A DNA stretch of 64,000 bases, from positions 81,134,151 to 81,198,150 of the forward strand of contig NC_133120.1 in assembly GCF_033568475.1 (NCBI RefSeq). Reading direction: 5' to 3'. Within the stretch, counting starts at the first letter, position 1. Each line of letters starts with the position of its first letter. A program made the translations under genes and the position numbers. This document shows, in pieces, positions 9,411 to 23,319 of this stretch. Source of the DNA: Henckelia pumila (Eukaryota; Streptophyta; Magnoliopsida; Lamiales; Gesneriaceae). The notes under the pieces are model-generated. The model had not been told where the DNA came from. It saw nothing but the letters and a program-made list of their open reading frames with translations, and made no database searches.

Positions 9411-12134
9411 TTATTTTTTTTAAAAAAATATATTATAAAGTTCATTTTTTCACCAATTTCTCAGCCGATTTCTTCCATTCTTTTCTTCAACCAAAACCGC
9501 CACCTTTGACCGGCCATATCTCCGCCGTCGGTGCTCGAAATTTAGATCCGAGAGTAGATTTGGAAAGCTCTCGGCAAGGGCTATCTTTTACTAACGATTT
9601 TGCCCACTTTAATCGCCACCCTCGTTGACCTCATTTTTTTCAGCCGTGCGATTTTCACTCCATTTTTGTTGCCGACCGAAGTTCAGCCTTAGAGGAAGGT
9701 TGTTTAATACTTGGGAACTCGATTTTGAAAACTTGAGGTATATTTCGAAAATTTAGGTTTTGAAAAACTCGACGACACCGAATGCCGTTGGGAATGAGTC
9801 GGCCGATCCTCCTGCACCAAGCCCATTTCCTATAGTTTTGATCTAAGCCTTGAATCTTGAGTTAGAGCCCGACTGTGCGCGACTCGAAGCCATGTTTGCG
9901 GCTGGATATGCACCAGGTGACTGTCTTTCTCGTTTATTAGCTATTTTCGGTCGATTAGTTGTGTTTTAGCTTGGACTCGAAGAGTTTGTTTGTTTTTTCT
10001 AGATTCTGACTCCCTTCGCATTTGAGTTGCTTGTTAAATCATTTATAACTCAAAGCCAAGGACTCCAATCTTGTATTCTCCTCGCTGTCGATTCATGTGG
10101 TTCTAGTTTTGATTACCGCCGGGTCAAATGGTGAGACCAGAGATCTGGGATTTCTCAAGACTAAATTATATTTGGTTGGTACATCTAGATACGATTTTTA
10201 TTTGTCAGTTTTTAATTAGGAATTTGGTATTGGACCGAACTTTTCCTGGTTTCTTCTTGAGTATCACCCAGTGCTACTTTGATTTTCTATTATGGCATTT
10301 ATGCAGTTTTATACGCTTTAGTTTAGTAATTCGATAGAGCTATGTTAAAATTCTTGTAATTTCTTCCATACTATCAATCTTAAAACCCCGATTTTACGGT
10401 CTTATGACTGTGTTTCTGAGTTTAGAGTAAAAGAAATTACACTAGTTTACTGTCTTAGAACTCTGAGTTTACCCCGAGTTTTATACACACTGAATTCTTT
10501 TTGTTATTCGTGTTAAATGACTACACTTTGAAGTTCATCGATTCTGGCTTGTTCTTATAACTTGTTTGGAACAAATGATTAGTATGTTAGGTATAGATCT
10601 CTTGATTCATGGCAGATCACGAGGCATGGGGGAACTTGCTGAAATATATATATGTCTCCTACAAATTTAAGTCTATTTTGTTCCATTTTCGTATTCTCAC
10701 GGTATGAGTGAATGTATAGAAGGTATTTTGTTCCTAAGGCAATTTGCTATGCTCTAGTTTGTCTAGCTGAAATATAAATATCTCTACGATCGTAAGTGTT
10801 TTTTCACAATTTCTCTTCCTGAGGTAGTACTATAATATAGTTGGGGGAAATTTAATACCATTTATTTCATTCTTTATTATATAAACGCGTCATATAAATT
10901 GAGACAGCCAACTATAAAGCGGCGTCGTGGCTGAGATTCAAGAGAGTTTGCTTAGCAAATCGCTATGGCCACCTTTTTCTGGGTCCTCCTCCCCCTCACT
11001 TTTTCAGGTTCTTTTTCATATTGCCTTATGTGTCTTTTGATTGATTTTTTTACATTTCAATCTTATCTCAGGGAAAAGAGACATTTTTTGGTCGAAAGAT
11101 TGTGTTTTTTATGTGGAGTAATGTTTTGTTTTCTTGTTTATGATATTCTTCACATTAAAAACCGTGAATTGAGAAACGGGTTCTTGAATTTTGAGGTTTT
11201 GGTGAAGGAGTTGGTTTTATTCTATCTCATGTGGTGGTGGTGGATTCTTTGATTAAAAATAAAGCACTATTTTATATATATATTGAACGATGCATGTGAT
11301 TCTTGTTCTACTATGGTTATTGATAAAGATGACATCTAAATTAAAATATACAGTTCGTGTATTTTAACAGCAAGAAATGATATATGGTTCGGGTATTGAC
11401 TTCTGTTGCATGCATGCAACTTATGTAATATTATTAATTATGGATTGAGTTTTCTCATGGTTCTGTGAACATAGATAAATGTACCCTTTGCAGATACATT
11501 AAAAAAACTGTTTTGCATGTTCCAAATATACTTAAAATTAACAACATCGTATGTATATTTAACTTGATACCTAGTGATATTGTTTTGTTTCTTTTCCTTT
11601 TTGTGTTCTGAGCAACATTGATAGATTAACCATTTGATTATGTTAAGGGATGATTTTGTAGTCAAGTATTTTTATGAGAGAAGGCTCACAGAACAGGTAT
11701 TTTGACATGTATTTTAGTTCTGAATTTTTGTAGTGTTGTGCTAATGAGTATGGAATATTGTGGAATTCAATATTGGGATTTTATGCATTTGTGTAGATCC
11801 GGTATTTGGTGGCTAAAGTTGCCGAATTACTTGAAGGGGTAAGAAAAAATTGGTTTTAATTTTATATCCATTGATTGGATCTTAATGTATGAGATATATC
11901 TGGTTCTGTTTATATATATACCTTTCTATATTCGCATATGATGTGATGACAAGTATTTTTTTTTCTGGCAATTGATTTGTTTGTATTGGTAACATAATTT
12001 ATGGTTTTTTGGTATGTTATAACAAAGTGCAACTATCTCCCAATATGACGGTGAGATACGTGCATACATCCTATATTAGTTGGAGTCATAGTTTTTTTGT
12101 GTGTTTTTAATGTGAATTTGATTTTGGATGATTA
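9411..12134. other. Interior of CACTA element, no gene assigned
   Basis: T-rich sequence with a 5'-UTR/intron-like texture. Possible exon-like pieces are flanked by AG and GT: one at 10965-11007 with an ATG, one ending at about 11697, one at 11798-11840 (IRYLVAKVAELLEG) and one at 12045-12070. I could not assign them to a family. They may be further captured exons lying in the same direction as the GAPDH and SGT1 fragments downstream. Confidence 0.3.
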
Positions 12135-12519
<385 letters not shown>

Positions 12520-12594
12520 GTTTATACATTAAAAGACTTGACACCAATCACCTTTGCTTAACAACTCTTTAACTTTACTTTATCAGGTAACCAG

Positions 12595-13093
12595 AAACCT
12601 ACTTATCCTTCCTCCAAGCCAAAAAGAGTGGACTGGGATAAATTGGAGGCTTAAGTAAAAAATGAGGTATATTCATGATGTAATATCCATCACCTTTATC
12701 GTTTCGCCCGGAATTAGTCCATAACTCATGAATCATCCCGTTAATCACGTGTGACAATTCTCTTGTTCTGTTTCTATCAGGAAAGGATGAGAAGCTTGAT
12801 GGCGATGCATCTTTGAACAAATTTTTCCGAGACATTTACAAAGATGCAGATTAGGACACTAGAAGAGCCATGAGCAAATCTTTTGTATGACCATCACCTT
12901 TTTTCATAAACCTAAAATTACTTAATAAATCATCTACATAGGAATTCGGTTGTGTATAATTTGAATTGCCGTGTGATACATTTTTCAGGTTGAATCGAAT
13001 GGGACTGTGTTATCAACTCATTGGAAAGAAGTAGGGTCAAAAAAGGTGGACGGAAGCGCCCCAGACGGCATGGAATTGAAAAAATGGGATTAG
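12595..13093 (+). pseudogene. Captured SGT1 C-terminal (SGS domain) fragment
   Basis: Three exons with AG/GT borders encode the SGS domain of the co-chaperone SGT1. They are 12595-12666 (KPTYPSSKPKRVDWDKLEA, stop, VKNE), 12781-12884 (KDEKLDGDASLNKFFRDIYKDAD, stop, DTRRAMSKSF) and 12989-13093 (VESNGTVLSTHWKEVGSKKV through MELKKWD, then a stop). The two internal stops are TAA where Gln is expected and TAG where Glu is expected. SGT1 works with HSP90 and SCF ligases in immunity and hormone signalling, and the SGS domain binds NLR or HSC70 partners. The TPR and CS domains are absent. Retained introns indicate capture at DNA level, not retroposition. Confidence 0.88.
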
Positions 13094-13599
13094 TGAGGTT
13101 ATCAGATTATTTACCCGTGTGTTATTTTTGTGACATACTTTGCTTTTGCTATGAAGTTGTTTATATTTTATTTGGTTAAATTTAATGAATCCAGTTTGCA
13201 TATTTTTATGCATAAACTTGTGTTTAATTACCTCGAGAGATTGGGTTGCCTGAAAAAAGCATTAAAGATTCTTGTATGATGAAAATGCAGCCATTTCTAA
13301 TTTTTGTGAAATTATTTATGCTTGTGATCTAATATAGATAGCTGAAACCACTAGTACATAATTTGGAATTCAATGGTTGCAATGGGAAATTATTTACTTG
13401 AAGTATTCACCTTCTTAGCTCTATTTATCAGATGCATATTTTTATCAAGTAGAGTACACGTGACTGAAGTGTGCAATTCATTGCTGGAGCTTTTTCCGGA
13501 GGTGTATCTTATGGATGGATAAACTCAAATTATAGGAATTTTGGATTCTCATTTAAATTTTATATTTTTTTTTTCAAACTGAATTGATCTGTAGAATTC

Positions 13600-14342
13600 A
13601 GAGATGGGATTCAATGAAGTGTACAATTCACTGCTGGAGATTTTCCGGAAGGTAAATTTTGGCTTCAATATAATAATCCACTATCATTTTTGTTCTCGTT
13701 GAGTAGGTATTTTTGGTTTGTTGTTCACTTAATGGCTCTACCCCTTTCTTTTCTGAAATATCGAGACCAACTACACCTTTGACTGAGAAGAGTTCATCGG
13801 GTCCATATCCATTCAGAAAGAGTTGTCCAAGTGGTCGTGCTTCCTAACTTGAATGGAAGTAATTCTGAAGTAAGTTTTTCATCTGATACTGCTTCCAAAA
13901 TGGAAATCACCAATGACAATGTTATCATTGAAGACAAGTGTACCGTAAAAGATTCTGTGTCGCAATCTAGCCAAATCCATATCATGGGTGTTCTCGACGA
14001 AATTATAGCTGAGGAAAGAAATAACAAGGTATCATACATATCAATTTTTGTCCTTACTATTATCTCGGTTTAAATTCAAAAACTTATTCATATGATATGT
14101 TTCTTGCTTATAAAGTGATAATAATGCGGATGCACAATATATGGTATCTGCAATCTAAATTTGGATGGATCAGATTTATTCCTCTATATGGCAACACCTT
14201 GGGATTTAGCTCTCCACAGGTCCCTAAGATAGCCACGTGCATTGATAATATACTTGATAGGCTGATACTTGTTAAATTTTTGCAGAAAACATTATGTCCG
14301 GCTGGTTTATGTCGAGTTCACTATGATAAAGCTGCTAAATAA
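13600..14342 (+). pseudogene. Possible captured CUE-domain gene fragment
   Basis: An exon-like stretch at about 13600-13651 reads EMGFNEVYNSLLEIFRK before a GT. A similar stretch (VTEVCNSLLELFPE) occurs at about 13460-13501, so the exon may be duplicated. The open stretch 13800-14028 ends VLDEIIAEERNNK before a GT, and after an AG at about 14285 KTL follows. The SLLEIFPQ and LLDEIIEDAKNNKKTL patterns recall plant CUE-domain proteins of unknown function, which bind ubiquitin. This is a family resemblance from memory, so the call is tentative. Confidence 0.35.
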
Positions 14343-14956
14343 TTGTTTATGGTTGTTTTTTAATTATTTTTTTACTTGAGGCTTGTGTTTTGATCTTGTT
14401 GTATAATACTTTTGGAATCAAAAGTATTTGTATTTTACATGTACCTAAAATAATGTTAATTTGCTTATGATATCAAACAAGAAGGCAGATCCATGCTAGT
14501 ATGAATTAAAGTTGGGAGGCTAGCTTATTGGGATGTGGAGTGAAACTTGAAATGGTGTGTGGTTTGAGTTATTGGGATGTTGTGGAGTGGAACTTGAAAG
14601 TGCCAAATCCATGGTTTAGCTTGTGGCCTGTGGGTTGGTCGGAGCCCATAGTTTGTCAACTGTGTCTACTATATTTTATGAATTCAATCAATACAAATGC
14701 AAAATGAGTTGAATAAAATCTGCACTGCCTTCCCTTTTGGAGTTGCTGAGTTTTTTTCTTTTATTTTTTTCCATGACAAGCGAGATATTAGTTTGATAGT
14801 TGAGATTGGATTCCACGTTTAAATTGGTCTAAGATTTTGTTGATAATTTTGGACTGAGAATGTGTTTTTTTGTAGGTAACTCGGGAGTAATGCATAAAGG
14901 GTTTTGATACAAGGATTGGGCTGTGTTTCAGATCGCCTTGGTAATACGTAGAAGTT
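14343..14956. other. CACTA interior, nothing recognised
   Basis: AT-rich sequence with no ORF above background and no repeat that I can place. It ends at the copia target site AAGTT (14952-14956). Confidence 0.5.
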
Positions 14957-16836
14957 TGTTGGAAAACGGTGTTCAGATCAATTAGAATTGATACCCGGTG
15001 CAGCGGAAGTTTAAAAATTTATTTTATTAATATGGAACGATTCCATATCTGGGTATCAAAACTTTTACGATTAAATTCACACAAGTAAAACAAATAATCA
15101 TAATTAATGTTTTACCTTAAATCTCGAAACGAGATTATGGACTCCAACAGAATTTAATCTGCTCTTCTTGTAAATCTCGGGAACTGATGGCGTCACGATC
15201 AATCACCGGAATAAGGTCCACGAACAGAAAACAGAAACCCTCTGATTGACTGCACTAGAAATCAATCAGAAGTTTTCGTAGAGAATAAACAGATATGATC
15301 TGTTAATTCAGATTGTAATTTTTCATAAAAATCACAAGCCGAATTTTCTCCGAAAGGAACAGAGGATTTCGAAAATCCCCTTCAAATATTTAGAGTGTAA
15401 TTTCGAAAATTATAAGACACAATATGTTTGATTTTCGAACCCAACACCTCTATTTATAGATAATTTTTAGTTATAATTGTATCAGGACTCTAACTCCTTA
15501 AAGCCCATAATCCATAACTTAAGCCCAACAAACCAAGACTGTTGTTATAGAAATTAATATAAAATTCATCGTGACTCCGATTGATAAACTGATTTTACCA
15601 ATGTGCACAGAAACCATTTCTGCATCTTTTAGAGTCAAGATAATTTTTCTGAATCCGAATTCAGTGATTTTCAAAAATGCCCATCCCTATGTCATTTTAG
15701 GAAATCTCACTCCCTTTAGTTAAGAAGTCCAACTTCTCTTTCATTAAATTTAACTCTTTAAATTTAACTATCTCTACGGGGTTTTAGTAATCCATTACTT
15801 GTGTAACCCTCAATGGTTCAGGAATACAGCTAGCCGTGGGCTCACAACTCCTTGTGACTCGGAACAACAATTTTCGACTTACCCATCGAATCATGGTAAA
15901 AGCGCCTAGCAACATCGCCCCATGATTCCCTAGGTATTACTGATAGTGTCTGCAAGAACCAGTAGATTTTGGTTAGCGTACAGTACGGTCCCTTCATCCA
16001 AATATCCCGATCGAATCAACAACCATTGGTATATCGAGAGTTGTTCGAGATTCGATAACTATGCATAACATCTTGGAGATCTATTAGTGACATCGCATGT
16101 GTTACTAGGATAACCCATTAACCTAAAACACATCATGTACTCTGGCCAGAGATTCGTCACACTAATATCTCCTCAGATCGCATAGGATATCCACACTCGC
16201 AAGTATGTGGTGAATCCTTGAAAACAAAGCATCGACTCCTATATGTGTCGTAACTGTACCCAATCCCGACACCTGATGACCCTAATAGAGTCGGTAAACG
16301 AGTCAAAGTACAGTACTAGCATATAGAGTCTCAATGATGTTTCAAGTAATAAGGACTAATGGTGTACAACCAAAACCGCGGACTTTATCCACTCGATAAG
16401 TGATAACCACTTGGAAGGTCCGAATATGGTAGTTCGATCATTCATCATATGAATATCCATTTGCATGCTTTGAACATCTCTATGTTTCATACCAATGAAA
16501 TGTGGTACTTGGCATCGCAAATGCTAGTCTCAATCTCGAGCGATCCTTATCCTTTTTTGCGGACGGCTCAATTGACTAGGAACAGTTTAGAATATACAGT
16601 GACTATAAGATGTGTTTCATGATAGCCATCCCCATGTGCTACCACATCGTACATACACTATAGTATATTCAAGGTCTTTATCAAAACAACAATATTATAT
16701 CATAATATAACAATATGAAGAAAGATAAAGTCAATACCATTATAAAAGTGTAAATTATATTAAACAAAAGATTATTTTACATAGAGTCATAAAAGCCCTT
16801 AGCCACAAGTTGGCTAACCGGGAACCCACTCTTTCA
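14957..16836 (-). repeat. 3' LTR of copia element, 1880 bp
   Basis: On the plus strand it runs from TGTTGGAAAACGG to CACTCTTTCA. On the minus strand a polypurine tract (GGGCAAGTGGGAGAT, about 16837-16851) immediately precedes it, so it is the 3' LTR. It is collinear with 30632-32511 without visible large indels. Confidence 0.93.
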
Positions 16837-16850
16837 ATCTCCCACTTGCC

Positions 16851-19415
16851 CTAAAGCCAACTAGTAATACTACGTAATCCCATTGCTTCGCGATGTTTGT
16901 CAAACAATGGTCCTGGCAAGGGCTTAGTAAGCGGATCAGCGATATTGTCTGTAGAGGCCACTCTCTCGACACTGATGTCTCCTCTTTCCACAATCTCCCG
17001 GATGATGTGGTATTTCCTCAGTACGTGTTTGGACTTCTGATGAGACCTTGGCTCCTTTGCTTGAGCAACGACACCCGTGTTGTCACAGTACACCGGGACT
17101 GGACCAACAGCTTCAGGAATTACACCCAACTCTTGGATGAATTTCCTTATCCAAACCGCCTCTTTAGCAGCAGCTGATGCTGCAATGTATTCTGCCTCAG
17201 TGGTGGAATCCGCTGTGGTGTCTTGCTTGGAACTCTTCCAAGAGACAGCACCGCCATTGAGCACGAATACAAATCCAGAGGTTGATTTCGAGTCATCCAC
17301 GTCACATTGGAAGCTAGAGTCGGTGTAGCCTTCCAACTTCAATTCTCTTCCTCCATAAACCATGAACACATTCTTAGTCCTTCGCAAGTACTTAAGAATA
17401 TCCTTCACGGCTTTCCAATGCATTTGACCGGGATTGGCTTGATATCTGCTCATGACGCTCAGAGCATAGGCCACATCCGGTCTGGTAGATATCATCCCAT
17501 ACATGATACTACCAATGGCTGACGCATATGGTATGTGTGTCATCTTCTTTATCTCTTCGTCAGTTTTGGGACACATAGACTTGGATAAAGAAACTCCATG
17601 ACACATAGGTAGATGTCCTCTCTTGGACCCATCCATTGAAAACCTTTTCAATATGGTTTCAATGTAGGTTGATTGAGTAAGTCCTATCATTCTCTTAGAT
17701 CTATCTCTATAGATCTGTATCCCAAGAATATAGGAGGCCTCACCCAAATCCTTCATCGAGAATCTACTTGATAACCATATCTTTGTTGACTGCAACATCC
17801 CTACGTCATTCCCCATGAGTAGAATGTCATCAACATAAAGTACTAAGAATGTTACCGCATCCTTAACTACTTTATTGTACACGCATGGTTCCTCCGGGTT
17901 TTTGATGAAACCAAAATCCTTTATTGTTTCATCAAATTTCTGGTTCCAACTTCTTGATACTTGTTTGAGACCATAGATTGATCTCTGGAGCTTGCATACC
18001 TTATGCTCGCTTCCCATGGATGTGTATCCCTCAGGCTGCGTCATATAGATCTCTTCCTTAATGTTTCCATTAAGAAATGCAGTCTTTACATCCATTTGCC
18101 ATATCTCATAGTCATACCATGCTGCTATGACAATAAGGATTCTTATGGACTTGAACATTGCGACTGGTGAAAAGGTTTCATCATAGTCAACTCCTTGTCT
18201 TTGAGTATAACCTTTTGCCACCAATCGTGCCTTGTAGGTCAATACCTTTCCATCAGGCCCAAGCTTTCTCTTGTAGATCCATTTGCACCCAATTGGAACA
18301 ATTCCATCGGGAGGATCTACTAAAGACCAAACTTGGTTAGAATGCATCGAATCTATTTCCGATTGCATAGATTCAAGCCATAAATTTGAATCCGCATCAG
18401 AAATTGCTTCCTTGAAGTTTCTTGGATCACATCCAATGTCGGGTTCACTTTGATCTCCTTCAAGAAGAAGACCATATCTAATAGGAGGCCTAGAAGTCCT
18501 CTCGGATCTCCTAGTAGTAGGCGTGTCTTGTGATGATTCTTGAGGTGTAGGATCGCTATTTTGTATCTCGGGTTCTTCTCGAATTTCTTCGAGTTCCATC
18601 ATCTTGCCTTTCTTATCCAATAAGAACTCCTTCTCCAAGAAGGTGGCATTCCTTGAAACAAACACTTTTGTTTCATTAGGATGATAGAAATAATATCCGA
18701 TTGAATTCTTTGGATACCCCACAAAATAACATAAGGAGGATCGACTATCCAACTTATCTCCCACTGTCTGCTTCACGTAAGCAGGACATCCCCAAATCCT
18801 CAAGTACGAATACTTAGGAGCTTTGCCATTCCATAACTCGTATGGTATTTTATTTACTGCTTTAGTGTGGACGTTGTTTAACAACAATAGCGCCGTTTCA
18901 AGTGCGTAGCCCCAAAACGAAGGTGGGAGCTCAGTGAAGCTCTTCATGGATCGAACCATGTCCAACAAAGTTCGATTGCGACGCTCCGAAACACCATTAA
19001 GCTGAGGTGTCATAGGAGGAGTCCACTGAGAGAGAATCTCATTCTCTTTTAGATAGTCCAAAAACTCGGTACTTAAGTATTCTCCACCTCGATCCGATCG
19101 AAGTGCCTTAATACTTTTACCTAGTTTGTTTTCTACTTCAGCCTTGAATTCTTTGAACCTTTCAAATGCTTCAGACTTATATTTCATTAAATATAAATAC
19201 CCATACCTAGAATGATCATCAGTAAAGGTAATGAAGTAGGTGTTGCCACATTTAGTACCAATCCTAAATGGACCGCAAACATCTGTATAGATCAAATCCA
19301 ACAGATTTTGACTACGCTCAGGTTTCCCTTTGAAAGGAGATTTAGTCATTTTTCCCTTTAGGCAGGACTCACAAGTAGGTAGAGAGTTAATATCAGACAT
19401 ATCAAACATGCCCTC
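16851..19415 (-). pseudogene. copia pol: integrase, reverse transcriptase, RNase H (5' part lost)
   Basis: The frame is open from the gypsy LTR junction to a stop at 16851. In order it has the end of the pre-integrase zinc region (SLPTCESCLKGKM), the integrase core with D, D and E in the YTDVCGPF, LRSDRGGEYL and NGVSERRNRTLLD contexts, and reverse transcriptase (WMDVKTAFLNG-like, YVDDILLMGND). RNase H follows with SKSTSGFVF, STTEAEYIA and the late HVLRKYHIIRE motif. The order IN-RT-RH is that of Ty1/copia. gag, protease and the integrase zinc finger are separated from it by the insertion at 19415/19416, so no functional polyprotein can be made, although this part has no internal stop. Confidence 0.92.
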
Positions 19416-20507
19416 TGTAACACCCGGTATTTTAAATACGTAAATCCGCATGCATAATTAGGATATTTAATTATTTAAATTTTAGATTTATGGGTTAAAT
19501 AATTATGTGAATTATTTGTGCATGATTTAATTTATTTTTAAGAATTTAACCCATAATTAGTGATTTTTTATGATTTTTAGTATTTTAATTATTTTATCGC
19601 GTAGACGGGACCGTGGACGGGCAAGATGACAACTTTCTAGCCAATTAATTTCATGAGCCTTTTTAGAGCCCTAAAATATTATTTTGAGTTTTATTATCTC
19701 AAAATTTTTAGTATTTAATTTTATATAAATTTAGGAGTCCATTTTTATTCAAAATAAGCCAAAATATTGACTTTTTATTATTTTTAAAATTCCCTTAATT
19801 ATGTATTTCGGGATTGTTAAATTTATTATCAGATTTTAATTGTTAGTTAGAGTTTTAAGTTATATATTTTGAATTAAAAAAAACCCTTATTTATATATTT
19901 TAATTATCCTAAAAACCTATTTTAATTAAAATAAAACTCTAACCTAATCTACCCCAAAACCCATCGACCAAAAGCTCTTAGCCGCCTCCCTTTCCTCCAT
20001 CTTCATCTTCTTCCTCGAACCAAAGCCAAGGTGACTCCATAGCTCGATTTTTCTGTAAGTTTCGAAGGGTTGTTCATCGTTCGTCGTCCCGAGAATCTTT
20101 CTACGCGCTTCTAAACTCAAACATTGGTGAAAGGCATGATTTCTTCTCTATTTTTCGTACAATATCAGTGTTATAGTGTGTGTGTGTGTATGCATCGAAT
20201 TTTTTTATTATTTATGTTTCTTTAAGAAATTCTATCGGTTTTGAGGTATGCATATGGTGCTTGAAATTGTTGATCATGTTCACGTTTTTTTACAAGCCAT
20301 GGATCGTTCTAGATGCTGGTCAAGGTTGGTAGGATGTCTAAGGTGGGTCTAGGCTCAAGGGGCTCGAGGGGCTCGAGCCAAATGAGCCTAGAATCAAGCC
20401 AAGAGTTGATCGGCTCCATGGTAGACGCAGGCTAGGGTTTCGGATGAAGAGGCTTCGGGTTCGTAGGGCTGGGTGCATGGGGCTCGAGCCAGGGTATGGT
20501 TCGAACC

Positions 20508-20594
20508 GGCAGGACCCTGGGAAGGTCCTGCCAGTGGCGCTCCGGCCGGTCGTGGCCGGAGCGGGGCGGCAGCAGGCTATGAAGGCCTGCTGCC
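20508..20594 (+). repeat. GC-rich triple hairpin in LTR
   Basis: 20508-20532 has stem GGCAGGACC with a 7-nt loop. 20539-20562 has stem GCTCCGGCC with a 6-nt loop and can be extended by one pair. 20568-20594 has stem GGCAGCAGGC with a 7-nt loop. All stems pair perfectly, and loops differ from those of the other LTR copies. Confidence 0.8.
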
Positions 20595-21316
20595 CGTGCG
20601 GCGCGGCAAGGGAAGAGGGTTGGGGTGTTGGGTTCGGGCTAGGGTTTTTAGGGTGGTCCGGGTCGGGTCTGTGGTCCAAGTTGGGTCAATAGGGTAGTGG
20701 GTCGGGTTAAGTGGGTCCGGGTCCAGTTTCGGTGGACCGGGCTTGAGTCTTTTTAATTTTAAAGTATTTTATGATTTAATGGGTTTTTGGACCAATTAAT
20801 TAGAAATAAAATTATTTGGACTTCCAAATAATTTTATGTGGGCTTTTAAAATTTTAATTAAGTTAGTCCATTAATTTCATGGGCTTTTGAGCTCATAAAA
20901 GTTAATGGGCTAGTCTTTGGGCTTTTGGGCCCATTGGGCCATTTTAAGTGGTTATTGGGCCTAGAATGTTTTATGGGCTTTAAATTATTTTAATTGGCCT
21001 TAGAGCAATTTTATTGGGCTTAAGTATGTTATTGGGCCAGATTTAAGTAAATGGGCTTGGGTGTTAGGGCCAGCAGTCCAGGACCATCCATGAGAAAATT
21101 GCATGTGTCCTGATTATATATTTAATTATTTTTATGCATTGAAGTTATTTTAATATTTATATGTTAGTAAGAAATTTAAATTAAATATATATGAAGGACA
21201 CACATTTTAATTAAGTACATGCATTCATGAAATAATTTTATGCATAATTAAATGTTTAAGGTTGAGCAATAATAAAATATTTTATGTTGGAAGTTGAAGT
21301 AGTGTGACAATTTAAG

Positions 21317-21385
21317 GGGGATTCGTCCCCATATGTGAACTATTGAAGGGCAGTTTACTGCCAATTTAAGAGGTGATTCGTCACC
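21317..21385 (+). repeat. Small hairpin set with TTCG loops in LTR
   Basis: GGGGA-TTCG-TCCCC (21317-21330), GGCAG-TTTA-CTGCC (21349-21362) and GGTGA-TTCG-TCACC (21372-21385). The spacer between the first two differs in length from the copy at 2613-2675, while the hairpins are unchanged. Confidence 0.75.
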
Positions 21386-22087
21386 GCCACATACGTTGGT
21401 TTCCACGCTGATCAGTATTTAATGTATGATTTAAGGTTACACTATGGATACAACCATGCGATGTTAGAAAATGAATTGCTCAACAATGTTTATGTATTAT
21501 GTTATTTAAGTTAAGTTATGTTATGTTATGAAATTTTCAAGCATGCTCATTCATGTATATGTATGTATTAGTATTTAATTGTTTTAAATTATTTTAAACC
21601 CTTGTTATGTTAGCATGTTGGGCCTCTAGGCTCACTACACTGGTATGGTGCAGGTGAGTATGTTGAGGATGAGGTTGTACCCACCGGAGGCGAGGATGTA
21701 TGAGCGGGCATGCAGTTACCCCGTGACCGTGATAGATGTCTGAGTCACATGCATGTTTTTGATTATGTCAGCACGTTACACATTTTATATTATTTTTCAG
21801 TGGTTGTGAGTTTTGAATATTTTATTGAATATTGTCAGTGCATGCAAATTTTAATCATTTTATTTATGCAGTATTTTTAATTAAATGTTTGACTCAGATA
21901 TTTATTTTATTTTAAAGAATGCATTTTTATTTAAGTATTTAATTATTTATTTATTTATTTATTTTTAAATCTTTTTATTCTGTGCATATATGTATGGGCA
22001 TATATGTACATATTTTATTTAGTAAGTATATAAAAAAAAAATTTCCGCATATTTATTTATTAATTATAGAGTTAGGGTCGTTTCAGT

Positions 22088-22099
22088 TGGTATCAGAGC
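22088..22099 (+). other. Primer-binding site (tRNA-iMet type)
   Basis: TGGTATCAGAGC, two bases after the 5' LTR. Confidence 0.85.
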
Positions 22100-22257
22100 A
22101 CGGTTCTTGGAGGGGTCATTACTGCTATGCGAGCTCAGAAATCCACGCTACCGGTCTGTAAGTTTTAAGTGTTTATAGCATGATTTAATTTTTAGAATTT
22201 AAGTTAGCATTAAATTTTAAACAACTTAGTTATGCATGGTGATTTACGTAAAGAAAT

Positions 22258-23319
22258 ATGTGGTGGTTCAGAATGCCTCCCAGACCGATGAACAGACGTG
22301 GGGGATCTCCACCTCCACCTCCGCAGAACCCTCTAGCAGCATTGGAGCAGGCCAATGCGAATATGATGGCAGGGATTACTGCTCTGTTAGAGCAACAGGC
22401 TACTCGTCCCAGGTTGTCCCATGAGGAGGACGTTGCTGAGAGGTTACAGAAGAAGGGACCCAAGGAGTTTGTTGGTACCACCGATCCTTTGGTGGCGGAG
22501 GGATGGATTCGCTCTCTGGAGTCCATCTTTGCTTATATGGGGATCACAGACACCGACAGGGTGAACTGTGCGACGTACATGCTGAGGGGTGATGCAGCGC
22601 TCTGGTGGGAGGGTGCAGCCAGGGGAGTTCACCTTCCTACACTGACCTGGGCAGAGTTTAGGCGTATCTTCTACGCCAAGTACTTCACTGAGGATGTGCG
22701 CAGTCGCATGATCCGAGATTTTATGAGTCTCCATCAGGGGGACAAGACAGTGGTTGAGTATGTGAGACAGTTTGAGAGGGGCTGTCACTTTGTGCCTCTG
22801 ATTTCAGATAGTCCACCAGAGAAGTTGAGGCAGTTTGTGGAGGGTTTGAGGGCGGATATCAAGCATGATGTTCGCATGGCAGACGTCCTTACTTATGAGT
22901 CTGCAGTCAGTAGAACCTTGCGTTCCGAGGAGGGTCGGAGAGAGATTCAGAGAGAGCAGCAAGGGAAGAGGTAGTTTCAGGCTGGGTATCAGCGACCATC
23001 TTCGCAGCCTCCTGCGAAGAAGCAGTTTACAGGGCCGGCTAAGGGCCCGAATCCACAGCAGAGGCCACAGCAGCAGAGGCCGCAGAAGCAGAGGGGCGGG
23101 GCCCCTAATTCCATAGCTTATCCTACTTGCCCTAAGTGCCAGAAGATGCATTCGGGACCTTTTCTTTTGGGAGCAGGAGTTTGCTATCACTGTAGGGAGC
23201 CAGGGCATCAGATAGCTAACTGCCCGAGGAAGAAGAACACCGCTGGTAGGGTGTTTGTGATGCAGGCCGAGGAGGTAGATCCAGACACCTCCTTGATCAC
23301 CGGTATATCTTATCCCTAG
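22258..23319 (+). pseudogene. Tekay-like gag with one premature stop
   Basis: A 353-codon frame with one internal TAG at 22972-22974, where the relative at 59298-60365 has Gln. It has a proline-rich N terminus, the retro-gag domain (CATYMLRGDAALWWEGA, FRRIFYAKYFTEDVRSRM) and a Gln/Lys/Pro-rich linker. A C-terminal zinc knuckle CYHCREPGHQIANC follows. It ends ITGISYP and TAG if unspliced. A GT two bases into the Gly codon (23303) opens the proposed intron leading into pol. Confidence 0.88.

Larger units (their letters stand above)
19416..22085 (+). repeat. 5' LTR, family A, 2670 bp
   Basis: It runs from TGTAACACCC to GGGTCGTTTCA, with the primer-binding site two bases downstream. It carries the triple GC hairpin (20508-20594), the TTCG-loop hairpins (21317-21385), the GGGACCGTGGACGG motif (about 19607-19620) and TGGGCY clusters (about 20880-21060). 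Confidence 0.92.

Noticed and set aside
10965-11252. 95-codon ORF beginning MATFFWVLL
   Set aside because: It looks like a short exon reading on into intron-like T-rich DNA; a GT follows soon after the ATG region, and no family was recognised.
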